Shown piece after piece: positions 1-8,271 of a stretch of 64,000 bases of DNA; the first letter of the stretch is position 1; each line of letters starts with the position of its first letter. The position numbers and the translations under genes were made by a program. The stretch covers positions 992,001-1,056,000 of the forward strand of contig NZ_JBHSGU010000002.1 of NCBI RefSeq assembly GCF_042652645.1. The letters run 5' to 3'. A model generated the notes under the pieces. That model was given only the letters and a program-made list of their open reading frames with translations. It made no database searches and had not been told where the DNA came from. Origin of the DNA: Glaciecola siphonariae (GTDB taxonomy: Bacteria > Pseudomonadota > Gammaproteobacteria > Enterobacterales > Alteromonadaceae).

Positions 1-1166
1 TCTTTTAACTTAGGCTCTTTGGTGTATTGCTCAAGTCCTTTACCGCAAATGGTAGTCACATCATTATGAATCAAGCCTTTATCGAGAAGCTGTTTAAATA
101 ATAATGACATACCGCCAGCAGCCGTAAAGTGGTTAATATCAGCGGAGCCGTTCGGATAAATACGCGTAATCAGAGGCGTAGCATCTGAAATGTCAGAAAA
201 ATCATCCCAGTTGATAATGATGCCAGCGGCTCTGGCCACTGCAACAAGGTGCATTGTGTGATTCGTAGAGCCGCCCGTCGCAAGTAAACCGACGATGCCA
301 TTTACCATGGACTTCGCGTCCACCACATGGCCAATAGGTGTATAGTTATCGCCTAAATCGGTTAAACGCGTAACTTGTCTGGCAGCAGCGCTTGTAAGGG
401 CATCCCTTAACTCCGTGCCGGGGTTTACAAACGACGATCCAGGTAAATGCAGCCCCATAATTTCTACAACGAGCTGATTACTGTTTGCAGTGCCGTAAAA
501 GGTGCACGTACCGGCACTGTGATAAGACTGAGATTCGGCCTCCAAAAGCGCTTCTCTATCGGCTTTACCCTCGGCAAAGGCTTGACGTACGCGTGCCTTT
601 TCTTTGTTTGGCAATCCCGAAGGCATGGGGCCTGCAGGTACAAAAATCGTGGGAAGATGACCGAAGCTCAAACCGCCTAGCAATAGCCCTGGCACGATTT
701 TATCGCAAATACCGAGCATCAGCGCGCCGTCAAACATATTGTGCGACAAACCAATTGCTGCGCCCATCGCGATATTATCCCGACTCATTAAGCTCAGCTC
801 CATCCCTGGGTTGCCTTGCGTTACGCCGTCGCACATGGCGGGCACACCACCGGCAAACTGCGCCACGCTGCCCACTTCTGCCACCGCCTTTTTAAGGGCC
901 TGAGGATATGACTCGTAAGGTTGATGTGCGCTTAACATATCGTTATACGACGATATAATCGCGATATTGGCTTTAGTCATGCTTCGAAGGTCAGACTTAT
1001 CTTCTTTGCCGCAAGCTGCAAATCCGTGGGCAAGATTACCGCACGACAACGCACCGCGATGCGGGCCCTGACGGCGTGCTTTCTCAATTTTTTCAAGATA
1101 GTGCGCGCGCGTTTTCACGCTGCGAGCAATAATACGGTCGGTGACTTCTTGGATAATCGGATTCAT
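1..1166 (-). CDS. edd: Phosphogluconate dehydratase, N-terminal part (cut by window edge)
   Basis: Converts 6-phosphogluconate to 2-keto-3-deoxy-6-phosphogluconate, the first committed step of the Entner-Doudoroff pathway, in the cytoplasm. About 388 residues of a family usually near 600 are visible; the 3' end lies beyond base 1. The protein starts MNPIIQEVTDRI at the ATG at 1166-1164. It carries the IlvD/Edd family stretches PAMCDGVTQG and GTCTFYGTANSN, whose cysteines are expected [4Fe-4S] ligands. It is the third gene of zwf-pgl-edd, eight bases after the pgl stop, so it is almost certainly co-transcribed and under the HexR site upstream of zwf. Identification is firm; only completeness is unknown. 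Confidence 0.95.
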   Translation of the reverse strand, partial: MNPIIQEVTDRIIARSVKTRAHYLEKIEKARRQGPHRGALSCGNLAHGFAACGKEDKSDLRSMTKANIAIISSYNDMLSAHQPYESYPQALKKAVAEVGSVAQFAGGVPAMCDGVTQGNPGMELSLMSRDNIAMGAAIGLSHNMFDGALMLGICDKIVPGLLLGGLSFGHLPTIFVPAGPMPSGLPNKEKARVRQAFAEGKADREALLEAESQSYHSAGTCTFYGTANSNQLVVEIMGLHLPGSSFVNPGTELRDALTSAAARQVTRLTDLGDNYTPIGHVVDAKSMVNGIVGLLATGGSTNHTMHLVAVARAAGIIINWDDFSDISDATPLITRIYPNGSADINHFTAAGGMSLLFKQLLDKGLIHNDVTTICGKGLEQYTKEPKLK

Positions 1167-1174
1167 AATAATAC

Positions 1175-1867
1175 CTATGGCGCCCATACTAAGTTAAGTG
1201 TGGTGTTGTCGCACACTGCTTTTATGGGCTTTTCGAGGGGAGTATGTTCTGATATTGCTTGGGTGAGCACTTGGCGTTTTTTGTCACCAGTAATGTGTAA
1301 AAACACGTGCTTACTTTTCACGATTTCAGCCAATGATAATGACATTCGCTGATGAGGCGCTGTGGTAGGCTGAGTTGCTAGAACAGGCTGGGTGCGCGCT
1401 AAATTTATGCCTTCTTCAATTTGTGCAGAGCACGGAAACAAAGAAGCGGTATGGCCGTCTTCACCCATGCCTAAGATCAGAATATCGAGTGGCAAACCTA
1501 ATGCCTCAAGCCTCGCGCTTATTTCATCTACCGCGTCCTCAGCGTTTGCATCATCGGTCGTCATCGACATAAATCGTGCTGCTCTTGCGTGATTAACTAA
1601 CAGATTTTCACGTACAAGCTTCTCATTGCTCGCATCATCAAGGGCATCTACCCAGCGCTCGTCAGCCAAAGTAATGTTCACTTGCGACCATGGCAAGTCA
1701 ATCTTAGAGAGCGCTTGAAAAAGAGGTTTAGGCGTAGAACCACCGCTTACTGCAATGCTAGCACTGCCTTTATCAGTAATTGCCTGCGTGAGAATTTCAG
1801 CGATTTGCTGACTAAATGCGTCAACTAGGCGCTCACTATTGGCGTATTCTTGGGTTACTAAGGCCAT
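1175..1867 (-). CDS. pgl: 6-phosphogluconolactonase
   Basis: Hydrolyses 6-phosphoglucono-delta-lactone, the zwf product, to 6-phosphogluconate, feeding Edd or the pentose phosphate pathway. The 230 residues match the usual length of the DevB/Pgl type. Visible motifs are an N-terminal AVSGGSTPKPLF phosphate-binding loop, LADERWV, and GMGEDGHTASLFP, which holds the family's conserved GMGxDGHTASLFP block. It starts three bases after the zwf stop and ends eight bases before edd, so the three genes are an operon that follows pathway order. Confidence 0.96.
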   Translation of the reverse strand: MALVTQEYANSERLVDAFSQQIAEILTQAITDKGSASIAVSGGSTPKPLFQALSKIDLPWSQVNITLADERWVDALDDASNEKLVRENLLVNHARAARFMSMTTDDANAEDAVDEISARLEALGLPLDILILGMGEDGHTASLFPCSAQIEEGINLARTQPVLATQPTTAPHQRMSLSLAEIVKSKHVFLHITGDKKRQVLTQAISEHTPLEKPIKAVCDNTTLNLVWAP

Positions 1868-1870
1868 GTT

Positions 1871-3364
1871 CTATCCTTTTTTCTTTATTTTGCTTTCATA
1901 CCAACTGCGTCCTTCTTTGGCTAAAAGGCCGATAGACGACACAGGTCCCCATGTACCTGCTTGGTATTGTTCAGGACCTTCGCTCGAAGACTTCCACGCC
2001 TTGATAATCGAGTCTACCCACGTCCATGCTTGTTCTACTTCATCGCGACGCACAAACAGCGCCTGATTCCCAATCATGACTTCAAGCAGCAGTTTTTCAT
2101 AGGCATCCGCAATGCGTTGGTCGGCAAATTCTTCTGAGAAGCTTAAATCTAGTTTCGATTTTTGTAAGTCCATCGCACCGGTGCTGGTTAAGCCCGGTAC
2201 TTTGTTCATTACCGTTACCTCTACGCCCTCTTCTGGCTGTAGACGAATAACAAGCTTATTTGGTGGCAACTGAGAGAAACTAGCACCGAACAAGTTGTGC
2301 GGTTGGCGTTTAAAGTAAATAACAATCTCACTGACCTTGGTCGGCAGACGCTTACCTGTTCTTAGATAGAACGGCACTCCGGCCCAACGCCAGTTATCAA
2401 TTTCAACTTTGAGCGCCACAAACGTTTCAGTGCGGCTCTTTTGGTTTGCATCTTCCTCTTCCAAATAGCCAGGCACTTCATGGCCAGATACGAATCCTGA
2501 AGAATATTGCCCGCGCACGCTTTTTTCATTGATGTTGCTTGCGTTAATTGGACGCAGCGCCTTGAGCACTTTTAGCTTTTCATCACGAATGCTATCGGCA
2601 TCAAGTGTAGTTGGCGGCTCCATCGCAACTAACGATAAAATCTGAAGTAAATGGTTCTGCACCATATCGCGCATCTGACCGGCGTCGTCAAAATAACCCC
2701 AGCGCCCTTCAATGCCTACTGATTCTGCAACACTAATTTGCACATGATCAATGCAGTTATGATCCCAGTTAGTAGCAAAAATAGAGTTCGCAAAGCGAAG
2801 CGCAATAAGATTCAGTACTGTCTCTTTGCCTAAGTAATGATCAATACGATAAATTTGTTTTTCAGTAAAATACTCAGCTACTTTATCGTTAATGGCTTTT
2901 GATGACTCTAAGTCTTGACCAATGGGCTTCTCTAACACTACACGCACGCTGTCATCGATAATTCCAGCGTTGTCCATGCCTTTACAGATGTCACCGAATA
3001 AAGATGGCGCGGTAGCAAAATAACATACCATGGTACGCTCTACATCAACGTGTTCGCATAGTTCGGTATAGCTGGCAGTATCAGTTAGGTTAACCTGCAC
3101 ATAATCAAGCCTCGCCTGAAATTTAGTCCATGTGTCTTTGCATAAAGTATCGCCTGAGAATTTTTCGATATTTTCTTTGACCAATTCCACATAGTCAGTT
3201 TGCGAAAAATCTTGACGCGCTACACCAATGACCTTAGTACCGTCATGCAGCAAGCCTGCTTTTTCGAGTTGGTATAATGAAGGAAGAAGTTTTCGTCGTG
3301 CTAGGTCACCTTTGGTGCCAAACAAAACAAAATCAATGGGTTCGTATTTTAGGTCAGACACCAT
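1871..3364 (-). CDS. zwf: Glucose-6-phosphate 1-dehydrogenase
   Basis: Oxidises glucose 6-phosphate to 6-phosphogluconolactone with NAD(P)+. The N-terminal FGTKGDLARRKLLPSLY holds the Rossmann nucleotide site, and RIDHYLGKE is the active-site signature with the catalytic histidine region. I chose the ATG at 3364 (MVSDLKYEP) over a TTG at 3376 because a GAGG ribosome-binding site lies six bases upstream of the ATG; this gives 497 residues, typical for the family. It is first in zwf-pgl-edd. A HexR-like palindrome lies about 75-90 bases upstream, which suggests repression that is relieved by 2-keto-3-deoxy-6-phosphogluconate. Confidence 0.97.
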   Translation of the reverse strand: MVSDLKYEPIDFVLFGTKGDLARRKLLPSLYQLEKAGLLHDGTKVIGVARQDFSQTDYVELVKENIEKFSGDTLCKDTWTKFQARLDYVQVNLTDTASYTELCEHVDVERTMVCYFATAPSLFGDICKGMDNAGIIDDSVRVVLEKPIGQDLESSKAINDKVAEYFTEKQIYRIDHYLGKETVLNLIALRFANSIFATNWDHNCIDHVQISVAESVGIEGRWGYFDDAGQMRDMVQNHLLQILSLVAMEPPTTLDADSIRDEKLKVLKALRPINASNINEKSVRGQYSSGFVSGHEVPGYLEEEDANQKSRTETFVALKVEIDNWRWAGVPFYLRTGKRLPTKVSEIVIYFKRQPHNLFGASFSQLPPNKLVIRLQPEEGVEVTVMNKVPGLTSTGAMDLQKSKLDLSFSEEFADQRIADAYEKLLLEVMIGNQALFVRRDEVEQAWTWVDSIIKAWKSSSEGPEQYQAGTWGPVSSIGLLAKEGRSWYESKIKKKG

Positions 3365-3732
3365 ATTTTGCCTCAAATGAGCATATAGAATTAATGCTTT
3401 GTGAATCTACACAGTATGGCGCATAGTAAACAATAAATGTAGTAAAATTACAAATCAAATTGCAACATTTTGCTTGCAAAATCGACAAAGCCTACTACGC
3501 GGCTTATTTCACAAAACAAGACGGCAGTGTATATGGAATAAGCGACTCAGTGGTTATGTAGATTTAGCCATGCAGGTAAATGCAGGACTACACGCTTTGT
3601 TAAAAGTATGTTAGCCTAGCGCCATCCGGCTGTTTTTTGTCAAAAAGTTACAACAAAAATGACAAATTTAGTTTTTAACAGTAATATTGTTACAAAAATA
3701 ACGCTGCATAAAAAGCGAGTACACAAGACATT
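3365..3732. other. Divergent zwf / hexR control region
   Basis: No gene is seen here. The region separates the divergent zwf and hexR starts. It contains a 15-bp near-perfect palindrome (3438-3452) and a weaker imperfect one, GTAATATTGTTAC, at 3681-3693, only 40 bases before the hexR start. The second could be a degenerate HexR site for autoregulation, but it departs from the consensus and I do not call it separately. The region is AT-rich near hexR, as expected of a promoter. Confidence 0.6.
3438..3452. promoter_or_regulatory. HexR operator
   Basis: TGTAGTAAAATTACA differs at one position from TGTAATTAAATTACA-type sites described for HexR in Shewanella and related genera, and its outer arms (TGTA/TACA) are intact. 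It lies upstream of zwf and in the region shared with hexR itself. HexR binds such sites and is released by 2-keto-3-deoxy-6-phosphogluconate. The assignment is by consensus and context only. Confidence 0.75.
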
Positions 3733-4587
3733 ATGAATATTCTTGAAAAAATATCGCAAGACATGATGGAATTTAGCAAGTCCGAGAAGAAAGTAGCGGA
3801 AGTTATTTTAGCCAACCCTCAGATAGCCATTCATTCGAGCATCGCCTCTCTGGCAAAAATGTCAAACGTAAGCGAACCTACCGTGAATCGCTTTTGTCGA
3901 CGACTCGATACCAAAGGTTACCCAGACTTCAAACTACATCTTGCACAAAGCCTTGCCAACGGCACCCCTTATGTCAATCGTCATGTTGACGAGTTTGACG
4001 GCCCTACCGAGTATACCAATAAGATATTTGAATCCACTATGGCCTCTTTGGAGGTCGCTCGCCAATCGGTTGATGTGGCGATGGTTAATCGCGTGGTAGA
4101 TTTATTAACACAAGCGCGTAAGATTTCGTTTTTCGGGCTCGGAGCGTCTGCATCTGTTGCCCACGACGCTGTGAATAAGTTTTTTCGCTTTAATGTGCCG
4201 GTCATCCATTTTGACGACATATTAATGCAGCGCATGAGCTGCATGAATAGTAGCGAAGGTGATGTGGTGATTTTTATTTCTCATACGGGACGTACAAAAA
4301 GTTTGGTTGATGTAGCTAATATCGCCCGAGAAAATGATGCGACCGTAGTGGGTATTACGTCCCCTGGCAGTCCTCTGTCGAAAGCCTGCAATTACGTCTT
4401 GTCATTATCGGTACCAGAAGATACTGACCTTTATATGCCAATGGCATCTAGAATCGCGCAACTAACTCTCATTGACGTATTGGCCACTGGCTTTACGCTT
4501 CGACGCGGCAATAAATTCCGCGAAAACTTAAAGCGCGTAAAAGACACTTTGCGCGGATCACGATTTACTCGAACTGAAAACACCTAA
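3733..4587 (+). CDS. hexR: HexR family transcriptional regulator (RpiR type)
   Basis: DNA-binding regulator of central carbon metabolism. Residues 1-77 form the RpiR helix-turn-helix domain (SIASLAKMSNVSEPTVNRFC is the recognition part). Residues about 120-255 form a SIS sugar-phosphate isomerase-like domain with FFGLGASASVAHDA and the ligand-loop stretch FISHTGRTKSLVD. The length of 284 residues is normal. It is divergent from zwf-pgl-edd and 12 bases upstream of pykA, the arrangement typical of HexR in Alteromonadales and Vibrionales. Its expected effector is 2-keto-3-deoxy-6-phosphogluconate, the Edd product, which makes a feedback loop with the neighbouring operon. Confidence 0.93.
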   Translation: MNILEKISQDMMEFSKSEKKVAEVILANPQIAIHSSIASLAKMSNVSEPTVNRFCRRLDTKGYPDFKLHLAQSLANGTPYVNRHVDEFDGPTEYTNKIFESTMASLEVARQSVDVAMVNRVVDLLTQARKISFFGLGASASVAHDAVNKFFRFNVPVIHFDDILMQRMSCMNSSEGDVVIFISHTGRTKSLVDVANIARENDATVVGITSPGSPLSKACNYVLSLSVPEDTDLYMPMASRIAQLTLIDVLATGFTLRRGNKFRENLKRVKDTLRGSRFTRTENT

Positions 4588-4599
4588 GGCAAGCAAACT

Positions 4600-6036
4600 A
4601 TGTCACGTAGAACAAAAATATTAGCGACACTCGGCCCGGCGACAGACACAAGCGAAATGATAGAAGCCATCATTAAAGCGGGTGCCAATGTTGTGCGCAT
4701 GAATTTTTCTCATGGTCAGGCCGATGACCATATTCAGCGCGCACAACGCGTACGTGCTGCAGCAAAAAAATTGAACACGCATGTTGCAATACTCGGTGAT
4801 TTGCAAGGACCTAAAATTCGTGTGTCGCGCTTTAAACATGATTCGGTGATATTAAAACCTAATCAAGATTTTGTTTTAGATGCTGAACTTGGCAAATTCG
4901 ACGGTGATGAGACGCAAGTCGGGATTGACTACAAGGCCCTCCCAGATGATGTTAGAAGCGGCGACATTCTGCTATTGGATGACGGACGCATACAGCTACG
5001 CGTAGAGCATGTTGAAGGCAGAAAAGTACACACTAAAGTCACCGTAGCGGGCAAACTGTCTAACAACAAGGGAATTAATCGCTTAGGCGGCGGCCTTTCA
5101 GCAGAAGCGCTTACTTCAAAAGACAAAGAAGACATTATTACCGCAGCGGCCATGGAAGTAGACTATCTTGCAGTAAGTTTCCCACGCTCAGGCGCTGACT
5201 TAGATTATGCTCGCAAACTCGCTGAAGAAGCGGGCTGCTTCGCGAAAATTTGCGCTAAAGTAGAACGCGCCGAAACAGTGGCCACCGACGAAGCAATAGA
5301 CGACATTATTCAAGCATCAGACGCCGTCATGGTTGCCCGTGGCGATTTAGGCGTCGAAATTGGTGATGCTGAGCTTGTTGGGGTTCAGAAAAAACTAATC
5401 GCACGCTCAAGGCAGCTTAACCGAGTTGTAATTACCGCAACGCAAATGATGGAATCGATGATAGAAAGTCCGATGCCCACACGAGCAGAAGTCATGGACG
5501 TTGCAAACGCGGTGTTAGACGGAACTGACGCGGTCATGCTCTCGGCAGAAACAGCCGCCGGCGCCTATCCTGTAGAGACGGTGCAGGCGATGGCGAGAGT
5601 CTGTGAGGGCGCAGAAACCCACCCTAGCGTGAAAATATCCAAGCACCGCCTAGATGAGCACTTTGTAGATGTAACCGAAACCTTGGCGATGTCTGCGGTG
5701 TATGCCGCTAACCATCTTTCGACCATCAAGGCGATAGTCGGCCTGACAGAAAGCGGGACAACGCCTAAGCTAATGTCGCGTATTACCTCATCACTTCCTA
5801 TCTACGCGATGTCTCGCCATGAGCGCACTCTGAATATGATGGCCCTTTACCGAGGCGTAGTGCCAGTGTACTTTGATTCTACGAAAAGCGCGCCGGGCGA
5901 AATGACCAAAGATGTGATGGAAGCCTTAAAAGCAAGTGGATTATTGAAAGAAGGCGACCAATTTATTTTAACCTACGGTGATAAAATGGAAACGGTCGGC
6001 GCCACTAACGCCTGTAAAGTCGTTACGGTAGCCTAG
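4600..6036 (+). CDS. pykA: Pyruvate kinase (PykA type)
   Basis: Transfers phosphate from phosphoenolpyruvate to ADP, giving pyruvate and ATP. The protein has 478 residues. It starts MSRRTKILATLGPATD, with VVRMNFSHG and GDLQGPKIR at the active site, and MVARGDLGVEIG carries metal and substrate residues. The nucleotide-binding B domain is inserted at about residues 70-170, and a regulatory C domain follows. It lies 12 bases after hexR, so the two are probably one transcript. Sequence and hexR linkage fit the AMP-activated PykA form rather than PykF. Confidence 0.95.
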   Translation: MSRRTKILATLGPATDTSEMIEAIIKAGANVVRMNFSHGQADDHIQRAQRVRAAAKKLNTHVAILGDLQGPKIRVSRFKHDSVILKPNQDFVLDAELGKFDGDETQVGIDYKALPDDVRSGDILLLDDGRIQLRVEHVEGRKVHTKVTVAGKLSNNKGINRLGGGLSAEALTSKDKEDIITAAAMEVDYLAVSFPRSGADLDYARKLAEEAGCFAKICAKVERAETVATDEAIDDIIQASDAVMVARGDLGVEIGDAELVGVQKKLIARSRQLNRVVITATQMMESMIESPMPTRAEVMDVANAVLDGTDAVMLSAETAAGAYPVETVQAMARVCEGAETHPSVKISKHRLDEHFVDVTETLAMSAVYAANHLSTIKAIVGLTESGTTPKLMSRITSSLPIYAMSRHERTLNMMALYRGVVPVYFDSTKSAPGEMTKDVMEALKASGLLKEGDQFILTYGDKMETVGATNACKVVTVA

Positions 6037-6081
6037 GCTTTTTTTAGGGCATTGTTTTTAGCCCCTCCCCATATCTTACAC

Positions 6082-6105
6082 AAAGACCGCTTTTAAGCGG
6101 TCTTT
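6082..6105 (+). terminator. Hairpin after pykA
   Basis: AAAGACCGC and GCGGTCTTT are perfect 9-base arms around a TTTTAA loop, 46 bases after the pykA stop. The 3' arm ends in TTT but no long T tract follows, so termination may be moderate or aided by the A/T ends of the stem. Confidence 0.7.
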
Positions 6106-6215
6106 GCATATCTGTTAATGACGCTCGTGAATGAAGGTTCAAAACAAAAATAAATGATACAAGCAAAGCTAAATCCGTATAGTTAATAACATTAATTAAT
6201 TTGTTGGATTTATTT

Positions 6216-7412
6216 ATGTCAGAACACCCTATCTCAGAAAAGTCGGCACAGTTTGACGTAGTTGTTTTTGGAGCAAGCGGCTTTACCGGTCGACTCGTTG
6301 CTGAATATTTACACACGCATTATGGAAGCGATAGCTCATTGTCTTGGGCGATGGCGGGCAGAAGCCTTGATAAACTCAAAAGCGTACGAGACGAAATGGG
6401 TATCGCTAGTGACATAGCACTCATTGTTGCTGACGGTGATGATGATAGCGCCCTTGAAGCGATGGCGGCTCAAGGCAAAGTCGTCTTGACCACGGTCGGG
6501 CCCTATCAACTATATGGCGAAAAGCTTCTTAAAGCCTGCGTGAAAACCGGTACCGGCTACGTGGACTTGTGTGGTGAGCCGGCTTGGATGCATCAAATGA
6601 TCAACAAATATGCAGATGAAGCCAAATCCACTGGCGCTAAAATCGTATTCTCCTGTGGTTTTGATTCGGTACCCTTTGATTTAGGCGTGCATTTTCTGCA
6701 AACCCATGTGATGGCTCAAACCGCAAGCCCTCTTCAATATGTGAAAGGCAGGGTACGCAAGATGCAGGGAACTTTTTCTGGCGGAACCGCAGCGAGTTTA
6801 AAAGCAACACTGAAAGCAGCCTTTGCAGATGATGAGGTAATGAAGGTACTGCGTCATCCCTATAGTTTGGCAAATATGAACAAAGGTGTACAACAGCCCG
6901 ATGGCGATAAACCACATTACGATGAATCGCTGCAGTCATGGGCAGCGCCTTTTATTATGGCAGCGATTAATACCAAAAATATTCATCGAACAAATATGCT
7001 GAATGGATATGCCTACGGCGAAGACTTTAAATATGACGAAATGCTGTTAACGGGCCCTGGTGAAAAGGGTGAAGCGATGGCAAATCATGTAGCAAATGAT
7101 AAATCTCTGGGCAAAGATGGTGGGCCTAAACCCGGCGAAGGACCAAGCAAAGAAGAGCGTGAAAATGGTTTTTACGATATTTTGTTCGTTGGCGAACACA
7201 GCAACGGCAATATTTTTGCTGCTAGTGTGGCAGGTGACAAAGACCCAGGCTACGGTTCAACATCCAAAATGATCGCGCAATGTGCGCTGTGCTTGGCGCA
7301 AGATAGCGATTCCCTAGAAGGTGGTTTTTATACTCCCGCTAGCGCGTTTGCAACTAAGTTGATTGAACGATTGCAAGCTCATGCGGGCATGACATTCACC
7401 ATTGAATCTTAA
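6216..7412 (+). CDS. Saccharopine dehydrogenase-like NAD(P)-binding oxidoreductase
   Basis: The N-terminus FDVVVFGASGFTGRLVAEYL is a Rossmann dinucleotide fold of the saccharopine dehydrogenase family, in the branch annotated as trans-acting enoyl reductase or SCCPDH-like. GKVVLTTVGPYQLYGE and YVDLCGEPAWM are conserved in that branch, and FSCGFDSVPFDLGV follows. The ATG at 6216 is preferred to the TTG at 6201 because GGA lies about seven bases upstream; this gives 398 residues. It stands alone between terminators. The substrate is unknown: lysine metabolism is unlikely for this branch, and a lipid-linked reduction is only a guess. Confidence 0.85.
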   Translation: MSEHPISEKSAQFDVVVFGASGFTGRLVAEYLHTHYGSDSSLSWAMAGRSLDKLKSVRDEMGIASDIALIVADGDDDSALEAMAAQGKVVLTTVGPYQLYGEKLLKACVKTGTGYVDLCGEPAWMHQMINKYADEAKSTGAKIVFSCGFDSVPFDLGVHFLQTHVMAQTASPLQYVKGRVRKMQGTFSGGTAASLKATLKAAFADDEVMKVLRHPYSLANMNKGVQQPDGDKPHYDESLQSWAAPFIMAAINTKNIHRTNMLNGYAYGEDFKYDEMLLTGPGEKGEAMANHVANDKSLGKDGGPKPGEGPSKEERENGFYDILFVGEHSNGNIFAASVAGDKDPGYGSTSKMIAQCALCLAQDSDSLEGGFYTPASAFATKLIERLQAHAGMTFTIES

Positions 7413-7450
7413 GCGCAATCGGTGCAAAAGCGTATCTAACAGCATGTATC

Positions 7451-7485
7451 AAATAGCTAAAGGCGACGTGCACTTTTAGCTATTT
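7451..7485. terminator. Bidirectional terminator between convergent genes
   Basis: Perfect 11-base arms AAATAGCTAAA and TTTAGCTATTT enclose a 13-base loop, between the oxidoreductase (plus) and the nitroreductase (minus). A/T-rich arm ends would give U-rich tails in both directions. Confidence 0.75.
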
Positions 7486-7522
7486 ACCTTTTGACTCTGT
7501 AACGCTTAAGAGTGCGCAAGCT

Positions 7523-8074
7523 TTACTTCCAATAGCTAACAAAATCATCTACCGGTTTAGTGGCTTTCGGCATTGTTTTTAAAGGGCTGGTGCCTAAATA
7601 CAAAAAACCAAGAATCTCATCTTCGACCTTGCAGTTAAATGCTTGCTTTACCGTTTCGTCTTGCGCGTAACTGCCGGTTCGCCAAATTCCTTGATAACCC
7701 TGGGCGACGGCGGCCATTTGCATCGCCTGCACAGCGCATGCAGTTGATGCTACCTGCTCTACCCAAGGCACTGAGTCGTGCTGCTGATGTTCACAAATCG
7801 CCACAATTACCATGGGGGCTCTAAGCGGTAACTGACGCGCACGGTCTACCGACGCCGCCTCTGCACCATTAACAATGGCCGCTTCTTCAAAAATCTCGCC
7901 TAGTTTTTCTAGACCATTACCTGTGCATACCACAAACCGCCACGGCGATAGGCTGCGATGGTCTGGCACTCTGAGCGCGCTCTGTAATATATTTTGTAGA
8001 TGTTCGCCCTGTGGTGCGGGCGCTTGCAGTCTCGGTTGAGAACTACGATTTAGCAACAAATCTAATGCCTGCAT
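7523..8074 (-). CDS. ydjA: YdjA-type NAD(P)H nitroreductase
   Basis: Small FMN-dependent nitroreductase of 183 residues, the length of E. coli YdjA. The start MQALDLLLNRSSQPRLQAPAP and the segment RVPDHRSLSPWRFVVC hold the FMN phosphate and ribityl contacts of this subfamily, and AMQMAAVAQGYQGIWRTG carries the second FMN region. It is probably a homodimeric cytoplasmic enzyme that reduces nitro or quinone compounds; the physiological substrate is unknown even in E. coli. It is divergent from sppA, as is often seen in gammaproteobacteria. Confidence 0.9.
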   Translation of the reverse strand: MQALDLLLNRSSQPRLQAPAPQGEHLQNILQSALRVPDHRSLSPWRFVVCTGNGLEKLGEIFEEAAIVNGAEAASVDRARQLPLRAPMVIVAICEHQQHDSVPWVEQVASTACAVQAMQMAAVAQGYQGIWRTGSYAQDETVKQAFNCKVEDEILGFLYLGTSPLKTMPKATKPVDDFVSYWK

Positions 8075-8210
8075 GCTGAATCCTCGTATAGGTTACAAAG
8101 CTTATGCGTGTAGCCTAATTTGCTCCTGCTAAATACGCAAGTAGCAAAGCAATTAATTACATTAGGTACAAGGGTTAACACATTACGTTACAAACTATTA
8201 CAAATTCGTT

Positions 8211-8240
8211 TTGATGTTATCTTCATTGGCATCGTACAAT
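8211..8240 (+). promoter_or_regulatory. Putative sigma-70 promoter for sppA
   Basis: TTGATG at 8211-8216 and TACAAT at 8235-8240 are separated by 18 bases, about 30 bases before the sppA ATG. The -35 and -10 matches are reasonable but unsupported by transcript data. Confidence 0.4.
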
Positions 8241-8271
8241 AACGATTAAGATATTAGAGGATAGAGTCGAA

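Noticed and set aside
447..895. Two overlapping plus-strand frames in the first kilobase
   Set aside because: They are shadows of edd, whose minus-strand translation shows clear dehydratase motifs.
3681..3693. Second HexR site near the hexR start
   Set aside because: GTAATATTGTTAC is only an imperfect palindrome and departs from the consensus arms; too weak to call as a feature.
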